Below, one piece after another: positions 49,505 through 58,454 of a DNA stretch of 64,000 bases. Source of the stretch: an uncultured Lachnospiraceae bacterium (GTDB lineage Bacteria; Bacillota; Clostridia; Lachnospirales; Lachnospiraceae); the NCBI GenBank assembly GCA_900548905.1, contig URMK01000031.1, positions 1 to 64,000 on the forward strand, given 5' to 3'. How positions within the stretch are numbered: the first letter of the stretch is position 1; each line of letters begins with the position of its first letter. Made by a program: the position numbers and the translations under genes. The notes beneath the pieces were generated by a model. The model saw only the letters and a program-made list of their open reading frames with translations. It had not been told where the DNA came from and did not search any database.

Positions 49505-49945
49505 ATGGATAAAACCGATTCCGTCATTCTTACTATATTAAAAGAAAACAGCCGCGCAAGCGCCTCCGATATCAGTAAACAGGTATCTCTTTCCGTACCC
49601 GCTGTCACCGAACGCATCCGTAAGCTGGAGCAGACAGGTGTGATAGAAAAATATACCATACGGATTAATCCCGGTGCTTCCGGGTATAACCTTCTGGCCT
49701 TTATCCTGGTAAAAATGGATTATTCCCGGAACATAGACGCTTTCCAGGATGCCTGCCGGCAGCTTCCCCAGGTATTGGAATGCCACCATATCGCCGGGCC
49801 TGCGGATTTTCTTCTTAAAGTGCTTTTCCGGGATATGCAGGATATTGAAGATTTCCTGTCCGGCACTTTGAAGGATATCCCGGGTGTGACGGATGCCAAT
49901 ACGATTATCTGTCTGTCCACTCTGAAGGAAGAAATAACGGTATAA
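49505..49945 (+). CDS. Lrp/AsnC-family transcriptional regulator
   Basis: A 146-residue feast/famine regulator. The N-terminal helix-turn-helix is at about 20-42 (SASDISKQVSLSVPAVTERIRKLEQTGVI). A C-terminal RAM effector domain is at 65-140 (LLAFILVKMDY, VLECHHIAGPADFLLKV). It probably forms octamers and senses an amino acid. The genes it controls are unknown. It follows the glycosylase by 11 bases and converges with alkD. Confidence 0.9.
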   Translation: MDKTDSVILTILKENSRASASDISKQVSLSVPAVTERIRKLEQTGVIEKYTIRINPGASGYNLLAFILVKMDYSRNIDAFQDACRQLPQVLECHHIAGPADFLLKVLFRDMQDIEDFLSGTLKDIPGVTDANTIICLSTLKEEITV

Positions 49946-49972
49946 GCGAAGGCGTTTCATAGAGACCGTGTG

Positions 49973-50692
49973 TCATTCCGGACGGGCGGTACTTCTTTTC
50001 ATGGCCCTGATTTTCTTTTTTGTCTCCGAATCCACGCAAAGGGATTCCGTAATTTTCTGCAGGGACTTGTTATAAGTAAAATCATCCAGTGTATTGTTCC
50101 GCAGATAGGCCATGGTTTTCTCCGGGAACTGTACGTAACACATGGATACAGCCCAGGCAACAGCCATTTTTACATAGTAACCCTGGTGTTTGATTCGATC
50201 AAGGACAGGATAGATCCGGTCTATATATTCCCCGGTGATAAAGTAGTCCAGCAGCATTACTACGGCAAAACGGACAATGAATTCCCCGCTGTTTTCCAGG
50301 CAGGGCTGAAGGAACTCCCAAAAATCTTCCGGGTACTGTTTTGCCGCTTTCATGGTGATACAGAAGCTGTCGCATACGGACCAGTTATCGATTTTGGGGA
50401 TAAAGGCGGCCGTCTGCTCCAGGATTTCATGGAGGGGCGCTTTTGCGTATCCAATGATAAACCCCTGCAGCATAATTTCTTCAAAGCTGTCCTCTGTGCA
50501 GAGGCTGAGGTTTTGGGTCCAGTTTTCTTTTGCCAGTTTTTTTGCAAGCTTTCGCAGGGCAGGCAGTCTTACTCCGAGTATATGATCCGTTCCCGGAAGC
50601 AGGGAGGATGAAAAATCCCTGTAGGCAGGATCTGCCAGCAGGGATAACTGTTCTTTTATGGAATTATTCTTTTTTCCGGAAGCGGTCGGCAT
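49973..50692 (-). CDS. DNA alkylation repair protein (AlkD-like)
   Basis: A 239-residue HEAT-repeat DNA glycosylase homologue for alkylated purines. The helices include GVRLPALRKLAKKLAKENW and FEEIMLQGFIIGYAKAP. WSVCDSFC and the aligned Trp/Asp/Arg region (FIVRFAVVMLLDYF) resemble the AlkD catalytic groove. Some relatives lack glycosylase activity. It overlaps the carbonic-anhydrase-like gene upstream by 29 bases. It is adjacent to the 8-oxoG glycosylase unit on the other strand. Confidence 0.85.
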   Translation of the reverse strand: MPTASGKKNNSIKEQLSLLADPAYRDFSSSLLPGTDHILGVRLPALRKLAKKLAKENWTQNLSLCTEDSFEEIMLQGFIIGYAKAPLHEILEQTAAFIPKIDNWSVCDSFCITMKAAKQYPEDFWEFLQPCLENSGEFIVRFAVVMLLDYFITGEYIDRIYPVLDRIKHQGYYVKMAVAWAVSMCYVQFPEKTMAYLRNNTLDDFTYNKSLQKITESLCVDSETKKKIRAMKRSTARPE

Positions 50693-51167
50693 ATTCTTTT
50701 CCCTCTTTGATGTAAGTTTCTGCGTTTCTTTTGTTATTTTCCACTTCCTGGTCCAGAACCTGCCGTTTCACGCATGCAGGGCTTCCTATAACCATGGAAT
50801 TATCCGGCACAATCGTGTTTTGTGTCACCAATGCTCCCGCGCCGATAATACAGTTTTTTCCGATAGATGCGCCGTTTAACAGGATAGCCCCCATGCCGAT
50901 CAGGGTGTTATCTCCGATGCAGCAGCCGTGGATAATAGCCCCATGTCCTACTGTTACATGGTTTCCTATCGTAACGGGGTGGCCCTGATCCACATGGACC
51001 ACTGCGTTGTCCTGAATATTACTGCCTTCGCCAATCCGGATTTCCTCCGACTCCGCACGGATAACCGCATGGAACCATATGCTGCAGTCCTCTCCTATAT
51101 GTACATCACCTAATATGACCGCGTCCGGCGCGAGAAAAGCGCTCTCTGCAATTTCCGGTGTTTTCAT
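50664..51167 (-). CDS. Gamma-class carbonic anhydrase-like protein
   Basis: A 167-residue left-handed beta-helix protein built of hexapeptide repeats (ILGDVHIGEDC, IRIGEGSNIQDNAVVHV, VTIGNHVTVGHGAIIHGC). The three zinc-type His ligands are His in AVVHVD and His in VGHGAIIHG. A C-terminal helix of about 30 residues is present. Relatives include Cam and YrdA/CaiE; actual hydration of CO2 is unproven. The start at 51167 follows AAAGGA by 9 bases; 51185 is an alternative. Confidence 0.85.
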   Translation of the reverse strand: MKTPEIAESAFLAPDAVILGDVHIGEDCSIWFHAVIRAESEEIRIGEGSNIQDNAVVHVDQGHPVTIGNHVTVGHGAIIHGCCIGDNTLIGMGAILLNGASIGKNCIIGAGALVTQNTIVPDNSMVIGSPACVKRQVLDQEVENNKRNAETYIKEGKEYADRFRKKE

Positions 51168-51316
51168 GGCAGATGTTCCTTTCATACTAATTGTAATCTT
51201 TTCCCGGTATTCCGGCCCCCCATATACGGGCGGCCCGGAGCTAGGTTTATTATGCCATTCCTTTCGCGGGGAGTCAATTACAATATCAGGATCTGCACCC
51301 CATACCTAAAACAGCA

Positions 51317-51344
51317 TTGCAGGATTCCTGTAAATCCGTATAAT
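51317..51344 (+). promoter_or_regulatory. Probable promoter of the second sugar-locus two-component genes
   Basis: TTGCAG (51317-51322), a 16-base spacer and a perfect TATAAT (51339-51344) lie 45 bases before the response-regulator start. Confidence 0.6.
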
Positions 51345-51389
51345 TAGAATAAGGGATGGCTCATCACCGGATAGAGAAGGGGAAAACGC

Positions 51390-52868
51390 ATGCTTAAAAT
51401 TTTGCTTGTGGAAGATGAAAAGCTCGAGCTGGAAACGCTGCGGGATTATGTGGACTGGAAAAGTCTGGGTGTCGGGAAGGTTTACACGGCCAGAAATGGC
51501 AGAAGCGCGCTGGAATGTATGTCGGAACACGAACCGGATATCCTGATCACGGATATCCAGATGCCGGTTATGAACGGAATTGAACTGACAAAAAGAGTGC
51601 GGGAGGAAGGATACCGGTGCAAGATTATCTTCCTGTCCGGTTACGATGATTTTGAATATTTAAAAGCCGCTTTTCAGGTACAGGCTATCGACTATATTTT
51701 GAAGCCGTTCAGTGTGGAAGAGGTGGAAAAACTCATCCTCCGCATAAAAGGGGAGCTGGAGAAGGAACATACCGCAGAGGTTTCCCGGAAGCTGGCTTCG
51801 GGGCAGCTGCTGGCCAATGCCTGTGAAGGCAGGGAGGAAAATCTGGAGGAAATGTCGGAAACCTGCTTCGGAAGGCCTGTTGAGGAAAAGGCTTATGGAA
51901 TGCTTGCCATATACGGAGCGCCGGAAGAAAAGCTTGTCCACCGGATTTCCGAACTGTTTGAAGTGCAGCATGCTTTTCTTTCCGACCAGATGATATATGT
52001 CATTCTGCAGGCCTACATTTCTTTTCAGGATGCCGCGGGCAGGATCGCTAAACTTCTGGATGGGGAAGGAAGTGTGGCCTGGCATACCCAAAAGCTGTCC
52101 ATAAAAGAACTGCATACTGCCGCTGTCCTGCTTTCCGGAATGCAGGATGAAATGTTCTATGGACAGCCGGGCGAGGTGGTCTGTGCTCACTCCGGGGATA
52201 AAAAGGCGGTTTCTGTTGATCGGGGCGCTTACCACAGCGCCAGACAAGAATTGCGCCGTTTTATTACCGCCGGGAACGACATGGAAGCGGATATAGCCAT
52301 GTTAAGATGCCTGGAAGAGTTGAGAAAAGGAAACCGGAGGGAATGCCAGAGAGAGGTTTACGGATTATATCTCAATCTCCATAACCGCCTGGAAATGGAG
52401 GATTCCCGTTTAATGGAGGAAATGGATAAACGGAGTGTCAAGCCGGAGCTGTTAATTCTTGATCTTGGTTTCTTTTCCCAGGTGCAGGAAGCCCTGCGGC
52501 AATATGTAATAAGCCTTTGCTGTTTTTACAAACGCCAGCAGGAGGATCCGAACTACTATATATCGGGTTGGGTTAAAGAATATATAGAAAAAAATTATGC
52601 CGGAGCCTGTAGTGTGGAAGAAATGGCAGAGGGGCTCCGGCTGTCCCCCAACTATCTGCGGAGCCTGTTCAAAGCAGGAACCGGACAGACCATTCTGGAG
52701 TATCTGACCGATTTCCGTCTGCAGAAAGCATGTGAACTTTTAAAGGATAAAACACAGAAAGTAAAAGACATCGGACTGCTGGTAGGTTATGAAAACATAT
52801 CCTATTTCAGTCAGGTGTTTGTAAAGCATTATGGGGTGACGCCAAATGAATATCGTAAAATGGTTTAG
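51390..52868 (+). CDS. AraC-type response regulator (YesN family)
   Basis: A 492-residue regulator. The receiver domain at 1-120 has phosphoacceptor Asp55 (ILITDIQMP) and a conserved Lys in DYILKPF. An AraC-type HTH covers about 390-492 (SVEEMAEGLRLSPNYLRSLFKAGTG and ISYFSQVFVKHYGVTPNEYRK). Its last 23 bases overlap the kinase gene. It should control the ABC transporter and glycosidase genes downstream, 51390-60404. Confidence 0.93.
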   Translation: MLKILLVEDEKLELETLRDYVDWKSLGVGKVYTARNGRSALECMSEHEPDILITDIQMPVMNGIELTKRVREEGYRCKIIFLSGYDDFEYLKAAFQVQAIDYILKPFSVEEVEKLILRIKGELEKEHTAEVSRKLASGQLLANACEGREENLEEMSETCFGRPVEEKAYGMLAIYGAPEEKLVHRISELFEVQHAFLSDQMIYVILQAYISFQDAAGRIAKLLDGEGSVAWHTQKLSIKELHTAAVLLSGMQDEMFYGQPGEVVCAHSGDKKAVSVDRGAYHSARQELRRFITAGNDMEADIAMLRCLEELRKGNRRECQREVYGLYLNLHNRLEMEDSRLMEEMDKRSVKPELLILDLGFFSQVQEALRQYVISLCCFYKRQQEDPNYYISGWVKEYIEKNYAGACSVEEMAEGLRLSPNYLRSLFKAGTGQTILEYLTDFRLQKACELLKDKTQKVKDIGLLVGYENISYFSQVFVKHYGVTPNEYRKMV

Positions 52869-54600
52869 GAGTTTTGGCTTCATGGGAAAAATGGTGCTGG
52901 TTTATACGTTATTTGCGGTAATTCCCATGATATTTCTGACAGCTTATAACTATAGAAAAACAAGCGAAATCCTGAGAGAAGAGAGTTTCCAGGAAATGCA
53001 GCAGAACATGGTTACAACCGGGAAAAGCCTGGAATCCTCCTTCCTGTCTTACAGCACTATTATGGATCTGCTCTATACGAACCAGATGCTAAACAGTTAC
53101 CTCAGCGTGGATTATACCGACATTTCTTATTGGGACATGTTTTCCTACATTGACAAACAGCTGCACAGCATAACCATATTACAGCCGAATATTTACCGGA
53201 TTAACTTCTACAGCACCAACCGGACGCTGCCGCAGGATAATTATTATTTTTATAATAAAGAAGCGCTTCCTCCCGGTTTTGAGGCAAAGGCGTCCGAAAA
53301 GAGCGGTTCCACTACAGTCGGCGGTATTGTTACTAAAGACGGTGTCGATTATCTGGGATTCATCCGCAAACTGAATTATTACAGCAGCGGGGAAATCGAA
53401 AATTATCTGGTCATGTTGGTGGATGCCAATTCCTTAAATGAACAGCTGGGGCAGAATGACAGTTCCAGGCAGATGTATCTCGTTGATGAAACGGGTCAGG
53501 TGCTTGCGGCTGGCGCGGCGGCGGCAGAATCTGACATAGGAACGCTTATCCCCGGATGGAACGAAATACCGCCCGGGAAAACGGGCCGGAAAATAACGAT
53601 AAACGGTGTCGACATGATCGGTATGCGTCGTGAAGAGGACATGGGTATGAACCTGCTTCTGTTCATGGACCAGGAAAGTCTGCTCGCGGAAACCGCAGAA
53701 GTAACGCAGCGGATTCTCTTTGTGTTTCTGCTGAGTTCTACCTTTGTCTTTTGCGCCATCTGGCTCTATGGAAAGATAGCTGAAAAACGCGTGGAAAAAG
53801 TAGTTTATGCGGCAAAGAAACTGGGGGACGGACAGTTTGACTATGTCCTCTCCGATATGGGGTATGATGAAATCGGCCAAATCGCCAATGCTTTTAATTC
53901 CCTTAATGAGCGGATACAAATCCTGATCCGGGAAAATTATGAAAAGAAGCTGCTCCTGAAATCCAGTGAAATGAATCTGCTCCAGGAACAGATCAATCCT
54001 CATTTTCTGTATAACGCCCTTTCTGTAATATCTTCTATGGCTATGCGGGAAGGAGGTAAAAAAACAGTACAAAGCGTACGTTATCTCGCAGATTTTTATA
54101 GAATATCACTAAACAAGGGGCGCCAGACCGTATCCATACAGGAGGAACTGGATCTTTTGCAGAATTATATGAAAATTCAAAAACTCCGTTTCGGAGATGC
54201 TGTGGATATAACATATGATGCAGACAGGGAAATACTTCCTTGCCGGACAATTAAGCTGATTTTACAGCCTCTCGTGGAAAATGCAATCCATCACGGTACA
54301 AGGGGGGAAGAAGTTCTTCATATTGCCGTCCGTGCGGGACAGGACGGAAACCGCATATTTTACGAGGTATCGGATGACGGTCTTGGGATCGATCCGGAAA
54401 AACTGGTGCAGCTGCGTACCGAATTAAAACAGTCCCAGGAAGGCTTCGGCCTGAAAAATGTGGATATCCGGGTAAAGCTTAACTATGGAAAAGAATATGG
54501 GGTGACCGTAAACAGCGTATACGGGAAGGGTACCTGCATCCGCGTGGAAATTCCCCGGACGGCAGGCGGAGAGTTTTTACTAAATAATGACTGCCTTTAA
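52846..54600 (+). CDS. Sensor histidine kinase (YesM family)
   Basis: A 584-residue kinase: TM1 about 10-32, a periplasm-equivalent sensing region to about 285, TM2 about 290-310, a HAMP domain at about 315-365 (AAKKLGDGQFDYVLSDMGYDEI), then the core with His386 in NPHFLYNA, the LQPLVENAIHHG N-box and DDGLGID G-box. It starts within the last codons of its response regulator. A terminator follows, so the pair is probably its own unit. Confidence 0.93.
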   Translation: MNIVKWFRSFGFMGKMVLVYTLFAVIPMIFLTAYNYRKTSEILREESFQEMQQNMVTTGKSLESSFLSYSTIMDLLYTNQMLNSYLSVDYTDISYWDMFSYIDKQLHSITILQPNIYRINFYSTNRTLPQDNYYFYNKEALPPGFEAKASEKSGSTTVGGIVTKDGVDYLGFIRKLNYYSSGEIENYLVMLVDANSLNEQLGQNDSSRQMYLVDETGQVLAAGAAAAESDIGTLIPGWNEIPPGKTGRKITINGVDMIGMRREEDMGMNLLLFMDQESLLAETAEVTQRILFVFLLSSTFVFCAIWLYGKIAEKRVEKVVYAAKKLGDGQFDYVLSDMGYDEIGQIANAFNSLNERIQILIRENYEKKLLLKSSEMNLLQEQINPHFLYNALSVISSMAMREGGKKTVQSVRYLADFYRISLNKGRQTVSIQEELDLLQNYMKIQKLRFGDAVDITYDADREILPCRTIKLILQPLVENAIHHGTRGEEVLHIAVRAGQDGNRIFYEVSDDGLGIDPEKLVQLRTELKQSQEGFGLKNVDIRVKLNYGKEYGVTVNSVYGKGTCIRVEIPRTAGGEFLLNNDCL

Positions 54601-54610
54601 GATTTCGCAG

Positions 54611-54643
54611 GAAAGGAAGCACTTGACGGTGCTTTCTTTTTTT
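54611..54643 (+). terminator. Terminator after the second two-component pair
   Basis: AAGCAC (54617-54622) and GTGCTT (54629-54634) form the stem, extended by GAAAGG with CTTTC wobble pairs, and seven Ts follow. The rest of the 54601-54842 spacer contains a putative promoter. Confidence 0.7.
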
Positions 54644-54762
54644 AGTTTATCAGGCAATACCCCAAATCGTTAAATTTATAAATTATCGTAAAATTTCAAC
54701 AGCCTCCAGAGAAAAATGTGTAAAAAGTGTAAAATACTGATGGTTTTTATAAATATCTTTTC

Positions 54763-54791
54763 TTGTTTGCAGTGCTTTTTGTATATAAAAT
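54763..54791 (+). promoter_or_regulatory. Possible promoter of the Lpl-type transporter operon
   Basis: TTGTTT (54763-54768), a 17-base spacer and TAAAAT (54786-54791) lie 52 bases before the first permease gene. The boxes are weak, which would fit dependence on the AraC-type regulator. Confidence 0.4.
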
Positions 54792-54842
54792 TAACTCACA
54801 AGCGAAATATGTATACACTTCACACAAGAGAGGGTGGTATTT

Positions 54843-55820
54843 ATGAAAAAGGCGGTTCCACAGGCAGCACAGCCTGGACAAAAAGCAGGGAAAAAGAAAA
54901 GCCTGGGATTCCGGTTCTGGGAACAAAGATATCTGTTTCTGCTGCTTCTGCCGGCACTGGTATGGGTGATACTGATTTGTTATGCGCCAATGACCGGCCT
55001 GTACATGGCATTTATCAATTATACGCCGAAAGGCAACGGCTATTTTGCGGATATGGCTAACTCTGCATTTGTCGGACTTGATTGGTTTCAGTACTTTTTT
55101 TCAACGGATTTCCTGAAAATCATGAGAAATACGCTGGCAACCAGTCTGCTCACCCTTTTGTTTTCTTTTCCTCTGCCTATCATTCTTGCCATATGCCTGA
55201 ATGAAGTGAGAAGCAACAGGATGAAAAAGTTCGTTCAGACGGCTTCTTATCTTCCCTACTTTATATCCTGGGTTATTGCGGCGAACATTTTTATTACCTT
55301 TCTGTCCGCAGACGGTGTAATCAACAATCTTCTGATCGCGGTCGGCCTTACAGACGAACAGATTTTATTCTTTCAGCACGGCCCTTATTTCTGGTGGATT
55401 ATTGCTTTTGCAAATGCATGGAAGGTTCTGGGCTATAACGCCATTATCTATCTGGCGGCAATTTCCGGCATCAGCCAGGATATGTATGAAGCCGCGGACG
55501 TGGACGGGGCCACCCGATTACAGAAAATCTGGTACATCACACTTCCCGCTTTAAAGCCCACGATTATTATACTGCTGATCCTGGCAATCGGCGGCATTCT
55601 CAACACCGGCTTTGAGCAGCAGCTATTGATGGCTAACGATTCCATTTTGAATTATTCCGACGTACTGGATACTTATGCATACCGGTATGGTCTGAAAAAC
55701 GGGATGTACTCTTACGGTACCGCAGTGGGTCTGTTCAAATCGGTGGTTTCTTTTATCCTGGTTATGGGTGCAAACTCTCTGTCCAAAAAGTTCGATGACG
55801 ATAACAGTGCATTATTTTAA
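54843..55820 (+). CDS. ABC transporter permease, LplB type
   Basis: A 325-residue polysaccharide-uptake permease with six membrane helices after a basic N-terminus. The EAA loop is YEAADVDGATRLQKIWYITLPAL. It pairs with the second permease 12 bases downstream. The start MKKAVPQ at 54843 is preceded by AGAGGGTGG; a GTG three codons earlier is less likely. The ATPase is again absent from the locus. Confidence 0.92.
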   Translation: MKKAVPQAAQPGQKAGKKKSLGFRFWEQRYLFLLLLPALVWVILICYAPMTGLYMAFINYTPKGNGYFADMANSAFVGLDWFQYFFSTDFLKIMRNTLATSLLTLLFSFPLPIILAICLNEVRSNRMKKFVQTASYLPYFISWVIAANIFITFLSADGVINNLLIAVGLTDEQILFFQHGPYFWWIIAFANAWKVLGYNAIIYLAAISGISQDMYEAADVDGATRLQKIWYITLPALKPTIIILLILAIGGILNTGFEQQLLMANDSILNYSDVLDTYAYRYGLKNGMYSYGTAVGLFKSVVSFILVMGANSLSKKFDDDNSALF

Positions 55821-55832
55821 GGAGGGATAGAG

Positions 55833-56732
55833 ATGAAATCAACAACCGATGTATATAAAAAGAAAAGGCCTGCTTCCGATATCGCGCTGGATATTTTTAA
55901 AATATTCTTTCTTGCGCTGGTAGTAATCCTGTGTGTATATCCATTCTGGAATATTTTTATTATTTCTATCAATGATGCTACGGATGCCATGCGCGGCGGT
56001 TTATATTTCCTTCCCAGAAAACTAAGTTTTGCGAGCTATAAGGATATTCTCACCCGCTCCACATTTCTGCATTCCATTCTGGTTACACTGTCCCGTACGG
56101 CGGTGGGGACGCCGTTGGCTGTATTGGCTACAACCGCTCTGGCCTATGTGCTTTCCAGAAAGGAGCTGTTGTGGAAAAAGCCGATTACACTGTTATTTAT
56201 TTTCACTATGTATTTCGGCGGCGGTCTGGTCCCTTATTATATGGTACTTAAAAATCTGGGAATGCTGAATAACTTTATCGTATTTATTTTTCCCAATCTG
56301 GTGAGTGTTTATAACATGATCCTGGTCAGGAACTATATAGAGGGAATGCCTGATGCCCTTTTCGAAGCGGCAAAAATTGACGGCGCAAACGATTTGACAA
56401 TTTTTTTCAGGTTGGTCCTGCCGCTGTCCAAGCCGATTATTATGACAATTGCCCTGTTTGTTGCAATTATGCACTGGAACTCCTGGTTTGATGCTTACTT
56501 ATACACAAATTCGCAGAATCTGAAGGTAATGCAGTCCATTTTGGTGGAAATTCTGAACCAGTACCAGACGACGGGCGCCAATCAGGCGGCTAACCGCACC
56601 GGGCAGGGAATTACACCCGACAGCATCCGTATGGCGGCAACCATGGTGGCGACGATCCCAATTATCCTGGTATACCCGTTCATCCAGAAATATTTTGTTA
56701 AAGGTATCATGCTCGGTTCCGTAAAAAGCTGA
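55833..56732 (+). CDS. ABC transporter permease, LplC/YtcP type
   Basis: A 299-residue permease with six helices and an EAA loop EAAKIDGANDLTIFFRLVLPLSKP. LplBC-type importers take up oligosaccharides such as complex plant glycans in gut Bacillota. It has AAGGAGG upstream and sits between the first permease and the binding protein. Confidence 0.93.
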   Translation: MKSTTDVYKKKRPASDIALDIFKIFFLALVVILCVYPFWNIFIISINDATDAMRGGLYFLPRKLSFASYKDILTRSTFLHSILVTLSRTAVGTPLAVLATTALAYVLSRKELLWKKPITLLFIFTMYFGGGLVPYYMVLKNLGMLNNFIVFIFPNLVSVYNMILVRNYIEGMPDALFEAAKIDGANDLTIFFRLVLPLSKPIIMTIALFVAIMHWNSWFDAYLYTNSQNLKVMQSILVEILNQYQTTGANQAANRTGQGITPDSIRMAATMVATIPIILVYPFIQKYFVKGIMLGSVKS

Positions 56733-56786
56733 ACCAAAGCTTGAAGAGAGGATACATAACCTGTAAGATAATAAAAGGAGGATTTT

Positions 56787-58400
56787 ATGAAGGCAAAAAA
56801 AGTAACAGCGCTTATATTGAGCGCGGCAATGGCTGCTGCAGCGTTGACAGGCTGCGGAAATGGAAGTACAGGGGGAGAAAGCGCGGAAGGAGCACAGGCG
56901 GCTTCCGATGGACCGGTAACACTGACTTTCTTTGATAAGAACTCAGGCAGCAATACCTTTGACGACGAAATCGCAAAGGCTATTGAGGAAAAAACAGGCG
57001 TTACCATCCAGGTGGAAAATCCCACAGGGGATCCGCTGGAAAAGTTAAATCTGATGCTGACCGGACAGAATTATCCGGATATTGTCCTCATGGACAGAGG
57101 CAACGAAATCGTAAACCGCTATATCGATGCGGGCGCCCTGATCCCGCTGAATGATCTTATTGACCAATATGCGCCCCATGTAAAGGAAATGTACGGCGAT
57201 GTACTGAATAAAAGCCGCTACAGTGACGGGAATAATTATTATCTGAATAACTGGTATGGTGTGGATCCCGATGCGTCCGCCGGAGTCCTGATGAGAAGGG
57301 ATCTGCTGGCCGAAATCGTGGGACAGGAACGCGCCGATAGCCCGGAGCCTTTTACACAGTCTGAGTATCTTGATATATTACGGCAGTTTAAGGAAAAATA
57401 TCCCATGATTGACGGGAAAGAAAGTATTGCCATTACCTTAGACGGGGAATCCAAAAATTATGCAGGCACTTTCGGAGGCATGTTTGGGATAAAGACTTAC
57501 TATGTAAACGGCGATTCCCTTCAGCATGTTATAAAGAACCCCAGATATAAAGATGCTATTTCTTTTATGAACACCATGTATACAGAAGGGCTGCTGGATA
57601 AGGAATGGGTGGTAAACAAGAAAGAACAATGGACGCAGAAGCTTTCCGCCGGAAATGTCTTTTCTACTTTTACCTCCTACTGGGATACGGACGGTGTCAA
57701 TACCAGCCTTGCATCCACTATCGGGCCGGATGCCCAGTTCTACAGCTATAAAGTGGTGGGAGACGGATTGGATCCCTCCGAAACAACCTATAACGGCAGA
57801 AGCACACTGGGATGGGATGCAATCGGCATCACTGCCAACTGTAAAAATCCGGAAGCTGCCATGAAATTTATTGATTTTCTTGTAAGTGAAGAGGGCCAAT
57901 ACCTGATGATGTGGGGAATTGAAGGAAAGCATTGGGATATGGTGGACGGAAAACATGTTCCGAAGCAGGAAATTGTAGATGGTTTCCAGACAGACTTTGA
58001 CAAGACAAAACTGGAAACCGGAATCCGTAAATGGTCCTGGTTCATTAAAAACGGATACGGCAGCGACGGCACACCGTATGATATGTCCACGAAATATAAG
58101 CTGCAGCCCACCGCAGAATTTGCAAACAAGTGTTTTGGCGAGTCAGACAGCTGGGATACGGCGGATCTCACAGGCCTGGAACCTGCAGGCAGTTCTCCGG
58201 AAGGCCTGAAATGGCAGAAGGTGCAGGATATTTATAACCAGAATTTCCCCAAAATGGTGAATGCGGCAAGTAATGAGGAAGCGTTGTCTGTTTATGATGA
58301 AATGGCGGCGGAAATGGAAGCGGCAGGGCTGCCTGATGTGGAAAACTACCTTACGGCACAGTATCAGGAAAGAATGACGCTGTGGGGACAGACGGATTGA
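56787..58400 (+). CDS. Extracellular solute-binding lipoprotein (LipO/YtcQ type)
   Basis: A 537-residue binding protein, larger than the one in locus 1 and typical of LplBC systems. The signal peptide and lipobox LTGC end at Cys22; a Gly/Ser/Ala-rich linker follows. The body begins VTLTFFDKNSGS and contains several tryptophans suited to sugar stacking. AAAGGAGG precedes the ATG. The clan-D glycosidase follows at 54 bases, suggesting an alpha-galactoside-like ligand. Confidence 0.92.
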   Translation: MKAKKVTALILSAAMAAAALTGCGNGSTGGESAEGAQAASDGPVTLTFFDKNSGSNTFDDEIAKAIEEKTGVTIQVENPTGDPLEKLNLMLTGQNYPDIVLMDRGNEIVNRYIDAGALIPLNDLIDQYAPHVKEMYGDVLNKSRYSDGNNYYLNNWYGVDPDASAGVLMRRDLLAEIVGQERADSPEPFTQSEYLDILRQFKEKYPMIDGKESIAITLDGESKNYAGTFGGMFGIKTYYVNGDSLQHVIKNPRYKDAISFMNTMYTEGLLDKEWVVNKKEQWTQKLSAGNVFSTFTSYWDTDGVNTSLASTIGPDAQFYSYKVVGDGLDPSETTYNGRSTLGWDAIGITANCKNPEAAMKFIDFLVSEEGQYLMMWGIEGKHWDMVDGKHVPKQEIVDGFQTDFDKTKLETGIRKWSWFIKNGYGSDGTPYDMSTKYKLQPTAEFANKCFGESDSWDTADLTGLEPAGSSPEGLKWQKVQDIYNQNFPKMVNAASNEEALSVYDEMAAEMEAAGLPDVENYLTAQYQERMTLWGQTD

Positions 58401-58454
58401 TAACAGGATCCATTAACAGACAGCAGGGGCTTACAGAAAAGGGAGTGAATGAAA

